Source of the DNA: Peptococcaceae bacterium BRH_c23
GTDB taxonomy: Bacteria > Bacillota_B > Desulfitobacteriia > Desulfitobacteriales > Desulfitobacteriaceae
Assembly: GCA_000961805.1 (NCBI GenBank)
Contig: LADV01000161.1
Span: forward strand, 1-19,658
DNA: 19,658 nucleotides
Direction: 5' to 3'
The translations under genes were made by a program, and so were the position numbers. Positions 1-8,486 of the stretch are shown here, piece after piece (position 1 is the first letter of the stretch; each line of letters opens with the position of its first letter). The notes beneath the pieces were generated by a model. The model did not search any database and was not told the origin of the DNA. It saw nothing but the letters and a program-made list of their open reading frames with translations.

Positions 1-1601
1 TTCTTTCCTTGATTGCCGATCACAAGTCCTAGGTAATTTTTCTCCACTTCTTCCAACGACTTATTGATCATCTCCACAACATCTGCGTTGATGGAATTGT
101 TCGGAGAGTGAAATTCTAAACAGGCCACATTGTCGCCAAGATCCACCAGGCTTGCACCAGCATTGCCCAAGATCACCTTGCCACCCTTATGGGCTTGTTT
201 CAACGAGAATGAGTATGGGCTGACTGTTTTTTGATGATAGGTTCCAGCATTATAAAAAGCGGTCTGTCCAGCCTCAGTCTTCTGATAGAAACTTTCGTAC
301 CCTTTTGCGAGTAATTCTTCCACGAGCGGGGGCAGTGTGCCGCCTTCCGCGACAATACGATCTGCTGTAGCTTTGACTCCAAGTGCATCCCATAGTTCAA
401 ACGGACCCATCTCCCAATTGTAACCCCACCGCATGCCTTCGTCGATTCCGGTGATATCGTCTGCTATATCTTTGACTATAGTAGCAGCATAAAGCAGAGT
501 CGGTTTTAAAACATTCCAAGCAAACTCTGCCCCAATATCATCTCCGTCAACTAAGGTGCGAAGTTTCTCGGGCAGACTTCTTGCAGCTTTTGCTTTTTCT
601 AGAGAAGCAAAGTTCACACTTTTTTGTGGACCATAGGTCATGGTTTGAATATCTAATACTTCAATGACTTTACCTTTAGGACCTTTGGATTTCTTGTAAA
701 ACCCTTGGTTGGTTTTATCTCCCAACCAGCCATTATTCAGCATAGTAAATATAAACTCTGGTAAAACAAAGTTATCTTTTTCCGCAGGCACCCCATTGGC
801 TACGTTATTGTTTGAATGGATAAAGGTATCCAATCCGACGAGATCTATCGTACGAAACGATGCACTCTTCGGACGTCCCATGACAGGTCCCGTCAAGGCA
901 TCCACTTCATCAACGGTTAACCCTGTTCGGAGCATTTCCTTAAGTAACACAGGAGAGCCGATGGCGCCAATCCGGTTCGCAATAAAATTGGGCGTATCTT
1001 TGGCCATGACAACCCCTTTGCCCAAGACTCGCTCTCCGAATTCGCATAGGAATGTAATGACATCCTGGTCGGTATTGGGACCGGGGATAATTTCTAAGAG
1101 TTTCATGTAGCGTGGGGGATTAAAAAAGTGCGTCCCCAGGAAATACCGAGTAAAACTCTCCGGGAGCCCCTCTACCATAGATTTCAAAGAGATTCCCGAA
1201 GTATTAGAAGTGACAATCGTACCTGGGCGGACCTGAGCAGCAACTTTTTTGAAGAGATCCATCTTGATATCGAGACGTTCTACTACAACCTCAATCACCC
1301 AATCCACTTCGCTTAAGCGACCTAAATCATCACTTAGGTTTCCCACCTCAATTCGCTCAGCAAACTCTGGGACTAAAAATGGGGCAGGATTCATTTTTAA
1401 CATGTTGGTCTTATTCTGTTCCGCAAGGCTATTTCGAACCTTACGGTCCTCGAGGGTTAATCCGGCTGCTTCTTCTTTAGCCGTTAGTTTTGAAGGGACA
1501 ATATCCAACAACAGGCTTGGAATTCCGGCATTGGCCAAATGTGCAGCAATGGTACTCCCCATCACGCCAGACCCTATTACCGCTACTTTATGAATCTGCA
1601 T
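1..1601 (-). CDS. fadN: FadN-type 3-hydroxyacyl-CoA dehydrogenase / enoyl-CoA hydratase, partial (C-terminus off the left edge)
   Basis: The frame is open without a stop from the ATG at 1601 to the window edge, about 533 codons. The N-terminus has a Rossmann dinucleotide-binding motif (VAVIGSGVMGSTIAAHLA, residues 6-23). It is followed by the 3-hydroxyacyl-CoA dehydrogenase core with SNTSGI and THFFNPPRYMKLLEIIPG, then a second dehydrogenase C-terminal domain (GMRWGYNWEMGPFELWDALG). The last visible residues (ACLEFHSPNNSINADVVEMI) are the start of a crotonase domain. Dehydrogenase first and hydratase last is the order of Bacillus FadN and the reverse of FadB. Members are usually about 800 residues, so roughly a third is missing. 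The start follows a strong GAGGAGG site. It is the last visible gene of the operon, 99 nt after the DUF362 stop. The role is NAD-dependent oxidation of (S)-3-hydroxyacyl-CoA plus enoyl-CoA hydration in beta-oxidation. Confidence 0.9.
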   Translation of the reverse strand, partial: MQIHKVAVIGSGVMGSTIAAHLANAGIPSLLLDIVPSKLTAKEEAAGLTLEDRKVRNSLAEQNKTNMLKMNPAPFLVPEFAERIEVGNLSDDLGRLSEVDWVIEVVVERLDIKMDLFKKVAAQVRPGTIVTSNTSGISLKSMVEGLPESFTRYFLGTHFFNPPRYMKLLEIIPGPNTDQDVITFLCEFGERVLGKGVVMAKDTPNFIANRIGAIGSPVLLKEMLRTGLTVDEVDALTGPVMGRPKSASFRTIDLVGLDTFIHSNNNVANGVPAEKDNFVLPEFIFTMLNNGWLGDKTNQGFYKKSKGPKGKVIEVLDIQTMTYGPQKSVNFASLEKAKAARSLPEKLRTLVDGDDIGAEFAWNVLKPTLLYAATIVKDIADDITGIDEGMRWGYNWEMGPFELWDALGVKATADRIVAEGGTLPPLVEELLAKGYESFYQKTEAGQTAFYNAGTYHQKTVSPYSFSLKQAHKGGKVILGNAGASLVDLGDNVACLEFHSPNNSINADVVEMINKSLEEVEKNYLGLVIGNQGK

Positions 1602-1700
1602 TTATATCCTCCTCTCGTTTCTGTTGGGCGGCACATCATTTTATCTCTTTCGGTTTTTCCTTTAACAGAAATGCGCCTTCAAACAAACTAAACATTAGCT

Positions 1701-3002
1701 CTACTCAACGGACCAGTCAGCGAGCTTGAAACCCTCATTCTCTTTATACCGATCAAACAAATAGTGACGGAAGCGCACATACTCGTTATAATCGCACTCG
1801 ATCCCCTCTTTAGCCAAGACTTCAACGAATTTTTTCAGATCAGGCGGACATCCCCAAAGCGGAATAGCCTTTTTTACATTGACATTATTCTTATTTAAGT
1901 GACAGGCGCACTTGCCAAAGAGTACGGAATTGTCAAAACCAGTGGCAGCGATCTGCTGCTTTCCGCTTACTACCTCGACATTCGGGAAAGGCTTCCCTTT
2001 AAAAGCAGATGAGAGAAGGATCAACATGGGGTTATATTGTACCGAACAACCCGTGCACAGACTACTATCATACTTACGAATCGCCAGCCCGGTGATGCCA
2101 CGCTTCTCAAACCCAGCCGGACCGGTGTCTTCTTCCGACCACTCCCAATCATAGGTTACAAATTCCTGATGATCCGCAACACTCTCCCCTCTAAGTTCGT
2201 AATCTGCCAGTTCCATACTGTACCCGTGGCGCTTGGCATAATTGGTCAGATAAGCCACCTCTTTCGCCGGATAACCGAGGATTTCCGCCCCCACAAGGTC
2301 GCAGGCAAAAGGATCACGAGAAGCTATCAGCAGGTCTTTTCTAAATGCTTTTCCAGTAGGCCCAGGGCCTTTTTCCAGGGTATAAAGACCATCGATAATC
2401 GTCAAAGCCACTGGCAGCTTTTCAATGATGCGGGGAAAAGTAAGGCTAAGCTCCTCGTCACCCACACCATGGCAAGACTGTTTAGATTTCTTATTGAGAC
2501 ATCCTTTAAGGTTTTTGATGCCTAAAGAGACTTTAGCCTGGTTATGGGTTTTTAACACTGGGACATTGATGATCTTGTCCGCTTCCAAGGCCTGCTTTGC
2601 AATTTCCAGCCTAAACCCGTCGCCATAATCCGTGGGAATAAACTCTCCTTGGTTAAAATCCACTAGTTTGACCCCGTAGCGCTCCTGCAGTTTCATATAT
2701 CCCAACGCTTCGTAAACAGCATCCCATTGAGGGTTTAACATAGGAAGGGCGCCTTCACCAATCGTTAAATCTCTGAAACCATGTTCGGCTAGGATGCGAA
2801 CCAGGGCCTTTATAACGACACTGGTGGTCACTACGCCATAGGGAGGAAATGGCAAGTCAAAATCCCAACTGACAATGTTCGGCTTAATCAGGATTCGGTC
2901 ATTAATATTCAGCCCTGCTAGCCCATCGCTCAATTTTAGACTCTCCTGAAGAGACTCGTAGATATCTGTCACTTTTACGATTGATACGGATGCTCTTGCC
3001 AT
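1701..3002 (-). CDS. DUF362 family protein with cysteine-rich C-terminal region
   Basis: A 433-residue protein. The DUF362 core lies in residues 35-245, with ILIKPNIVSWD near the start and the characteristic KTHNQAKVSLGIKNLKG at 151-167. The C-terminal part carries C316-x2-C319, C365-x-C367 and C385, a spacing that could hold an iron-sulfur cluster, although it is not the classic 2[4Fe-4S] ferredoxin pattern. DUF362 proteins often carry ferredoxin domains, but their reaction is not generally established. I chose the ATG at 3002 because GGAGGGGAG lies just upstream. An in-frame ATG at 3038 would overlap the hbd stop (ATGA) but has no good ribosome site. It lies inside the beta-oxidation operon between hbd and fadN, which suggests a redox or cofactor role in CoA-ester metabolism. 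No signal peptide is visible. Confidence 0.85.
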   Translation of the reverse strand: MARASVSIVKVTDIYESLQESLKLSDGLAGLNINDRILIKPNIVSWDFDLPFPPYGVVTTSVVIKALVRILAEHGFRDLTIGEGALPMLNPQWDAVYEALGYMKLQERYGVKLVDFNQGEFIPTDYGDGFRLEIAKQALEADKIINVPVLKTHNQAKVSLGIKNLKGCLNKKSKQSCHGVGDEELSLTFPRIIEKLPVALTIIDGLYTLEKGPGPTGKAFRKDLLIASRDPFACDLVGAEILGYPAKEVAYLTNYAKRHGYSMELADYELRGESVADHQEFVTYDWEWSEEDTGPAGFEKRGITGLAIRKYDSSLCTGCSVQYNPMLILLSSAFKGKPFPNVEVVSGKQQIAATGFDNSVLFGKCACHLNKNNVNVKKAIPLWGCPPDLKKFVEVLAKEGIECDYNEYVRFRHYLFDRYKENEGFKLADWSVE

Positions 3003-3034
3003 TTGAAACTCCCCTCCATTCTTTGTATCGTTCA

Positions 3035-3901
3035 TCACTCGTAGGAATAAAAACCTTTTTTCGTCTTCTTACCCCATTCTCCTTTGGCAAACTTCTCAAC
3101 GATTAACGGTGAGGGTTTGTCTTTAGGGTCGCGAGTTTCTTGGTAGCGTTCCATGACGATATAGTAGGAAAGATCAATACCAGTGAAATCCATCAAACGG
3201 AACGGTCCCATGGGATGGCCCAAAGCATTGGTAACCGCCATGTCAATCTCTTCAGGGGTAGCAATCCCCATGTCCGCTAGAAATAGTGCCTCACCATGCA
3301 GCGCTGCCAAGATTCGATTGATTAGGAAACCATAGATTTCTTTCTTAAGCCAGGCACCACTCTTACCCAGTTTTCCGCACAAATCCATGGTTACTTGTGC
3401 GGTTTCCGTGGAAGTATGCGGTCCCTGCACAACTTCAACCAGTTTCATGACTAAGGCAGGATTGAAGAAATGCATGTTGCATACTTTATCTGGCCGTTTC
3501 GTAGCATCGGCGATCTTCGAACTGACAATAAAGGAACTATTAGTAGCCAAAATGGCATGGGGAGGAGCAATTCTGTCCAAGTCTGCAAAGAGCTTTCGTT
3601 TTATGTCAATTTTTTCAACTGCCGCCTCAATCACAAAATCAGCGTCTCCAGCCGCCTCTTCAAGGTTTGGGGTAAAAGAAATATTAGTTATGGCCAGATC
3701 TGCCTGTTCCTGTGTCAATTTCCCTTTGGCGACCCGCTCCGGCAAATAAGTGCGTGCAAAGCCTTCAGCTTTGCTCAGCATCTCTCCGCTAATGTCGGTA
3801 CAACTGACCTGATAACCGGCTAGGGCAGCACACAAAGCAATTTGATGACCCATGTTGCCTGCCCCAATTACACAAATCTTTTTGATGTCATCAATTTTCA
3901 A
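3035..3901 (-). CDS. hbd: 3-hydroxybutyryl-CoA dehydrogenase
   Basis: A 288-residue protein, the normal length for the short clostridial-type enzyme. The NAD-binding motif VIGAGNMGHQIA is near residue 11. The 3-hydroxyacyl-CoA dehydrogenase motifs ATNSSFIVSSKIA and MHFFNPALVMKLVEVVQG follow, and the C-terminal domain contains GHPMGPFRLMDFTGIDLSYYI. The His of HFFNP is the catalytic base in this family. It converts (S)-3-hydroxybutyryl-CoA and NAD(P)+ to acetoacetyl-CoA, the step after crotonyl-CoA hydration by the crt product. Its ATG at 3901 follows AAGGGGGTG. It is separated from the upstream acyl-CoA dehydrogenase by 155 nt in which I see no convincing gene or terminator. Confidence 0.93.
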   Translation of the reverse strand: MKIDDIKKICVIGAGNMGHQIALCAALAGYQVSCTDISGEMLSKAEGFARTYLPERVAKGKLTQEQADLAITNISFTPNLEEAAGDADFVIEAAVEKIDIKRKLFADLDRIAPPHAILATNSSFIVSSKIADATKRPDKVCNMHFFNPALVMKLVEVVQGPHTSTETAQVTMDLCGKLGKSGAWLKKEIYGFLINRILAALHGEALFLADMGIATPEEIDMAVTNALGHPMGPFRLMDFTGIDLSYYIVMERYQETRDPKDKPSPLIVEKFAKGEWGKKTKKGFYSYE

Positions 3902-4056
3902 TTAAGACACCCCCTTGTCATTAATTAATTATTCTGCGTCATTTCATCCCCCTAGACCCAACACCCAACCGGCATCTATATAGTGATCACCAAGTTTTCC
4001 GGTATCTCCAAGATCTGGTCAATCTGCTTGCCTCTCATCAATTGCACCCAGTCCTC

Positions 4057-5877
4057 TTAGAAAGCCGCTTCTGGTATATCGATGGCCGAAGTATCAGCTT
4101 CTTTAATAATCCGCACTGTCGCGACTACATCAGGCACTATATTGAACACATAAAATTTAGCGCTCTGTATTTTGCCGTTATAGAAGTCTTGGTCATCATT
4201 TCCTTGACCCAGTTTTTCTAGGGCAACTAAAGCTTGTTGCATCAGTAAGCAGCCGCCATAGAGTTCGGCTGTGATCCGCAAAATTCTTGTACTATACAGC
4301 GGTACCAGTCTGATATCTTCCTTAAAGTAGCCTAAGACTGTACCCAAGAGTTCTTGGTATGCTAATAATGCTTTACCCAGCACCTCGAACTCACGGGCAA
4401 AGTTGGCATGATTCTGGTTAGCCTGTACGAATGCAGCCATCTCCATCAGCCATTCTTTGAAGACAGTGCCTTTATCGAGACTCCACTTACGACCCACAAG
4501 GTCCATCGACTGTATAAAATTGGTGCCTTCCCAGATGGAGTAAATCTTGACATCCCTTGCTTGACGCGCTACTGGATATTCCTCGGTAAACCCGTAGCCT
4601 CCTAAGACTTGAATGGCCTCCGTAATCATCAGCCATCCTTGATCCGAACAATAAGCCTTGACCAAAGGAGTGATGACTTCAATCGAGCGTTTGGCTGCGT
4701 TGATATCAGCGGGGTCATCCCCGAACTGAATTAAGTCTAAATAGTAGTAGCCCTTAAAAATCATGGCACGCATAGCTTCCAAGGTGGCCTTCTGCGTTAG
4801 CAGCATACGACGGACATCTTCATGTTGGATGATGGGTACCCGACTCCCTTTAGGATTATTAATAGGTCGACCCTGAATGCGCTCCTTGGCGTAATGAACT
4901 GCATTGTTATACGCCACCGTCGCTACGGCCAGAGCACTGTGTCCGGTATCCATCCGCGATCCATTAATCATCATAAACATTTGAGACATGCCCTGTCCGA
5001 TCCCTTTTTCATCCGGTGCGCTGCCTAACAGGATGCCGCGACACTGGCCCTCTTCTCCAAAGCTAAGCACTGCAGTGGACGAACCCTTGAGGCCCAGTTT
5101 GTGTTCAATCCCAACAGTTGAGACATCGTTTGGTTCTCCTAAGCTACCATCCTCATTAACCCAGATCTTTGGCACAATGAATAACGACAAGCCTTTAGTA
5201 CCAGGAGCCGCCCCATCAACACGGGCTAGAACCAAGTGAATGATGTTTTCAGTGAGATCGTGATCTCCTCCAGTAATAAAGCATTTTGTCCCTTTAACCT
5301 TATAAATTAGTGGGTTATCTGTGGGGTAGGCCTTGGAAGTCATATCCCCCACATCGGAACCACCACCGGGTTCGGTTAGGCACATAGTACCTTCCCAAAT
5401 GCCCTCGAACATTTTCGGGGTATAGAGGGCAATTTGCTCAGGAGATCCGAAGGCCTTGATCACGGAGGCTATACCACCGCACAACCCAATATAGGGGGAC
5501 ATGGCCGGGTTGGCTCCGATAATATATTCTCGGACAGCTTCATTTAGAATCTCAGGTAACGCACCCTCTCCGTCCACGTCACTGTTGCTTGCACCCCACC
5601 CGTTTTCTTGAATAAATTTAAAGGCCTTGTGGAAAGATGGTGGAACTGTAACTTTTCCATCCTTAAAGATCGCTCCAATCGTGTCACCATCATCATTGGT
5701 GGGAGCGACGATGTCTCTGCATACTTTTAAGGACTGATCAAGAATTCCATCGACATCCTCAATAGAGAGATAATCCTGAAAACGCTTTAAGCCTAGAATT
5801 TTCTTTCCATCCAGCCACTCTTTGATAATAAATTTGTGATCCCTGTTGTTATAAATAAAGTTACTAGCCAAGTACAC
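4057..5877 (-). CDS. Acyl-CoA dehydrogenase, long (about 600-residue) type
   Basis: A 606-residue FAD-dependent acyl-CoA dehydrogenase. The FAD/substrate motif MCLTEPGGGSDVG lies at 165-177, the beta-domain follows, and QVLGGYGFTEEYPVARQARD lies near 423-442. The putative catalytic base is E450 in IWEGTNFIQSMDLVGRK, the position used by the long DmdC/FadE-like subgroup. The C-terminal extension after about residue 470 is typical of that subgroup; butyryl-CoA dehydrogenases are about 380 residues. No electron-transfer flavoprotein genes are visible in the window. Translation starts at a GTG after AAAGGA. Within this operon it could interconvert butyryl-CoA and crotonyl-CoA or act on other acyl chains. 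Chain-length specificity cannot be read from the sequence. Confidence 0.92.
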   Translation of the reverse strand: MYLASNFIYNNRDHKFIIKEWLDGKKILGLKRFQDYLSIEDVDGILDQSLKVCRDIVAPTNDDGDTIGAIFKDGKVTVPPSFHKAFKFIQENGWGASNSDVDGEGALPEILNEAVREYIIGANPAMSPYIGLCGGIASVIKAFGSPEQIALYTPKMFEGIWEGTMCLTEPGGGSDVGDMTSKAYPTDNPLIYKVKGTKCFITGGDHDLTENIIHLVLARVDGAAPGTKGLSLFIVPKIWVNEDGSLGEPNDVSTVGIEHKLGLKGSSTAVLSFGEEGQCRGILLGSAPDEKGIGQGMSQMFMMINGSRMDTGHSALAVATVAYNNAVHYAKERIQGRPINNPKGSRVPIIQHEDVRRMLLTQKATLEAMRAMIFKGYYYLDLIQFGDDPADINAAKRSIEVITPLVKAYCSDQGWLMITEAIQVLGGYGFTEEYPVARQARDVKIYSIWEGTNFIQSMDLVGRKWSLDKGTVFKEWLMEMAAFVQANQNHANFAREFEVLGKALLAYQELLGTVLGYFKEDIRLVPLYSTRILRITAELYGGCLLMQQALVALEKLGQGNDDQDFYNGKIQSAKFYVFNIVPDVVATVRIIKEADTSAIDIPEAAF

Positions 5878-5898
5878 TCATCCTTTCACTTCAACAAT

Positions 5899-5988
5899 TC
5901 ACATATCACCATCTTCGAGACAACACATATTCGTTCCAATTTGATTCCAGCTACGAATGCCGCCAGATCCTTTTTTGCTTTCAGCCAT
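5899..5988 (-). CDS. Possible 29-residue peptide in the abfD-acd gap
   Basis: An ATG at 5988 with only a weak upstream AGG opens a 29-codon frame (MAESKKGSGG at the start, NMCCLEDGDM at the end) that stops at 5899. It fills most of the 146-nt gap between abfD and the acyl-CoA dehydrogenase in an otherwise tight operon. I do not recognise it. It may be a chance frame; the only support is its position and its protein-like, polar composition. Confidence 0.2.
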   Translation of the reverse strand: MAESKKGSGGIRSWNQIGTNMCCLEDGDM

Positions 5989-6023
5989 ACTGACCTATAA
6001 CTGCAATTGTTCCATAATTTTGC

Positions 6024-7502
6024 TTATTTTTTCTTTGGATTGCGTGCCATTCCAGCGATAGCACGAACGATATCCTTCTTGGAATCCATGTCATACTGGG
6101 AGGTGATAGCAATCTGTTCCATAATTGGTGATCCACCGCCATGGTACGCCCCATATTGTGTAGGACCTGAAAAGCTGGAGAGACCGAAATCTGTAAAGTT
6201 CAACCAGAACTTAATTTGATCTTCGATGGGAATCTTCGGATTTCGTTTAATGTACTTTTCTAGCAAATCTTTGGTGTCAGGGTTTATAAGGTCATTTTCA
6301 TAAGGGAAGGTGGCGGGCATGCCCCCAGCGATATTGCATAGGATCTCTTGCTCGTGGAACACAGCCTCTCCGGTCAAGCACCTCCCGACATTGGCATAGA
6401 TTGAGTTCGGGATATAGCTGCCAGGGCCATACTTCATAACGCCCATACCAGGCATGTAAACTTCGGGCTTGCCGAGGGCGGATGCTGTGTAGCCCGCTGC
6501 GTATCCTAGTTCACCGGTCATGATCAGCTTGGACTGCATCTCACGCACGTGTGGGGTATTCTCAATGCCATTAATTTCCGCAGCCAGAGCACTCAGACCG
6601 ATTACATAGTCGAGCATGGCAGGCTTGCAGCCAGAGTAGGAATGACGGTGGAACAGAGCAAACAATAAAGCGGCAATACCACCATGCTGAATTTCTCCAC
6701 AAAGGAACACTCGTTCCCAGGGAACGAAGCAGTCCTCAAATATGATATAAGAGTCGGTATAACCGTATTCAATTCCCCTTTGATAGTGCTCACGCTTGCG
6801 GACATTGTGTATATGAACTACCTGCTTTACACCTTCATAGTCTGAAGGAATTGCGAAGCATAATGCATACGCTTCTTCGCCTTTTTTAAGGGCTCGGTTA
6901 GGCACCACCAAGATCTCGTCAGAGATCGAGGCTTCAGAAATATGGACCTTGGAGCCACGGACGATGATACCATCGCTCCGCTCTTCCACTACGTGCACAT
7001 ACATGTCAGGGTCTTCCTGCTCGGCTGGCCGCTTCAAGCGCTCGCCCTTAACGTCGGTCTGCGCACAGCTTGCTACGAGATCCTCTCTCTGGAATCGCTC
7101 AAGCCACTTAAGCCAGTTATCATGGTAGGCAGTTTTGGCCTTAGGGGACTTCTGCGCCTCATAAGAAACCGCGTTGATCGCGTTGGCAGCATCAATACCC
7201 ATGCATCGTTGGATGCACTGCCCGACCTTGTTACACATGAAACGAGTCATGTCTTGCTTCTTGTGCAAGTCTTCTACGTTTTGGTGAATGTGGTTGAAAC
7301 GGTTAATGATTTCTCCAGTGATATGGGATGTCGCCGTGCAAAGATCCTTGCTGGCGGGATCCCAGGCCGCGTCAAAGGTCAAGCCCATGACGTTAATAGT
7401 ACCTTCTTGACGCTCATCTAGCCTCTCCATCTTCTGTCCATTACAGTAGAGGTTGTTGTTCATCTTACCTAATCTCTCAATATACTGTGCTCTAGTTCTC
7501 AT
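6024..7502 (-). CDS. abfD: 4-hydroxybutyryl-CoA dehydratase / vinylacetyl-CoA isomerase
   Basis: A 492-residue member of the 4-hydroxyphenylacetate 3-hydroxylase/4-hydroxybutyryl-CoA dehydratase flavoprotein family. The [4Fe-4S] ligands known from the Clostridium aminobutyricum enzyme (Cys99, Cys103, His292, Cys299) have clear counterparts: C96 and C100 in GQCIQRCMG, and H285 and C292 in FHRHSYSGC. The spacings 4 and 7 are preserved, and Y289 matches the active-site tyrosine within that segment. This separates it from the cluster-free hydroxylases. It dehydrates 4-hydroxybutyryl-CoA to crotonyl-CoA by a radical mechanism, is oxygen-sensitive and is cytoplasmic. The ATG at 7502 follows AAGGAGATG. 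It sits 26 nt after crt, so the two are almost certainly co-transcribed. A stretch of 146 nt separates it from the next gene. Confidence 0.93.
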   Translation of the reverse strand: MRTRAQYIERLGKMNNNLYCNGQKMERLDERQEGTINVMGLTFDAAWDPASKDLCTATSHITGEIINRFNHIHQNVEDLHKKQDMTRFMCNKVGQCIQRCMGIDAANAINAVSYEAQKSPKAKTAYHDNWLKWLERFQREDLVASCAQTDVKGERLKRPAEQEDPDMYVHVVEERSDGIIVRGSKVHISEASISDEILVVPNRALKKGEEAYALCFAIPSDYEGVKQVVHIHNVRKREHYQRGIEYGYTDSYIIFEDCFVPWERVFLCGEIQHGGIAALLFALFHRHSYSGCKPAMLDYVIGLSALAAEINGIENTPHVREMQSKLIMTGELGYAAGYTASALGKPEVYMPGMGVMKYGPGSYIPNSIYANVGRCLTGEAVFHEQEILCNIAGGMPATFPYENDLINPDTKDLLEKYIKRNPKIPIEDQIKFWLNFTDFGLSSFSGPTQYGAYHGGGSPIMEQIAITSQYDMDSKKDIVRAIAGMARNPKKK

Positions 7503-7528
7503 ACTCCATCTCCTTTTGTTTAATAACC

Positions 7529-8308
7529 CTATTTTCCCTGGAATTTCGGTGAACGTTTTTCTAAAAAAGCCCTCATACCCTCTTTTTGATCTTCAGTAGC
7601 AAAAAGAAGACTAAAGCATTTATGCTCGTATTCCAGGCCTGCCTCCAAATCCATCCTTAACCCTTCATTCACTGCCGATTTGGCCAAACGTAAGGCTACC
7701 ACGCCCCGATCAGCATATTTTTTTGCTATTTTTTTGGCTTCTTCAAATAACTGATCAGCAGGCACCACTTTATTCACAAGACCTATGCGTAAGGCCTCTT
7801 CTGCATTTATAAAATCCCCGCTAAAAATCAATTCTTTTGCCCGACCAGCACCGATCAGACGAGGTAGACGCTGTGTTCCTCCGCCGCCAGGCAAAATACC
7901 CAGTTTTATTTCTGGCAAACCGAATTGGGCATTATCAGCTGCGATGCGTACATCCGTAACCAGAGTTAGTTCACACCCACCGCCCAAGGCGAACCCAGCG
8001 ATTGCAGCAATGACTGGCTTAGGCATGTTTTCAATTAGGTGGAAAGCTCGGTGTGAGGGATTATCGCTGGTCGTCACATCCACAGCGCTCGCTGAGGCCA
8101 TTTGACTGATGTCCGCCCCTGCCGCGAATACTTTCTCACCACCCGTGATGATCACTACCCTCACTGATTGATCCGCAGCCAGTTCTTCGGCCGCTTCCGC
8201 CAACTCATTAAAAACCTGATCATTCAGCGCGTTAAGCACTTTGGGACGATTCAAGGTAAGCGTAGCTACTCCTTCTTCGATTTCTACAATTATTGTTTCG
8301 TAAGCCAT
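7529..8308 (-). CDS. crt: Enoyl-CoA hydratase (crotonase)
   Basis: A 259-residue protein, the standard crotonase length. The oxyanion-hole segments FAAGADISQM (61-70) and AGFALGGGCEL (104-114) are present. The two catalytic glutamates are E113 in GGGCEL and E133 in LPEIKLGILPGGGGTQRLPR, 20 residues apart as in rat mitochondrial hydratase (E144/E164). It adds water to crotonyl-CoA to give (S)-3-hydroxybutyryl-CoA, linking the abfD product to hbd. The start ATG follows TAGGAGGTC. It is the first gene of the operon and lies about 100 nt downstream of the sigma-54 promoter. Confidence 0.94.
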   Translation of the reverse strand: MAYETIIVEIEEGVATLTLNRPKVLNALNDQVFNELAEAAEELAADQSVRVVIITGGEKVFAAGADISQMASASAVDVTTSDNPSHRAFHLIENMPKPVIAAIAGFALGGGCELTLVTDVRIAADNAQFGLPEIKLGILPGGGGTQRLPRLIGAGRAKELIFSGDFINAEEALRIGLVNKVVPADQLFEEAKKIAKKYADRGVVALRLAKSAVNEGLRMDLEAGLEYEHKCFSLLFATEDQKEGMRAFLEKRSPKFQGK

Positions 8309-8411
8309 TCGTACGACCTCCTAGTTAGCTTTTTTTGCTTGCCTCATACAACACTTGGTACTCCAAACGTACTCCTTTTTACGATCTTCAGAAATCTCTT
8401 AATCTTGTATT

Positions 8412-8427
8412 TGCAATAATTGTGCCA
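8412..8427 (-). promoter_or_regulatory. Sigma-54 (-24/-12) promoter of the crt-abfD operon
   Basis: Read on the minus strand the sequence is TGGCACAATTATTGCA. It matches the RpoN consensus TGGCAC-N5-TTGCA at every core base, with the obligatory GG and GC separated by 10 nt. It points toward crt, whose start codon is about 100 nt downstream. The next gene upstream encodes a sigma-54 activator, which strongly supports the assignment. Confidence 0.9.
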
Positions 8428-8446
8428 ACCCAGTAAAAAACATAAA

Positions 8447-8483
8447 AACCCTCCAGGCAAACAAATTTGCTCGCTGGAGGGTT
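8447..8483 (-). terminator. Rho-independent terminator after the activator gene
   Basis: A 10-bp stem (AACCCTCCAG paired with CTGGAGGGTT) contains an inner GCAAA/TTTGC stem. On the minus strand it is followed by a T run. It would stop transcription from the activator gene just before the sigma-54 promoter, insulating the crt operon. Confidence 0.75.
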
Positions 8484-8486
8484 CTG

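Noticed and set aside
709..1729. Plus-strand open frames of 60-133 codons across the fadN region
   Set aside because: They lie opposite a continuous minus-strand frame with clear dehydrogenase motifs; none has a convincing ribosome site or protein-like composition.
3902..4056. A 20-codon frame (MRGKQIDQILEIPENLVITI) in the acd-hbd gap
   Set aside because: Very short, with no clear ribosome site and no recognisable motif; likely chance.
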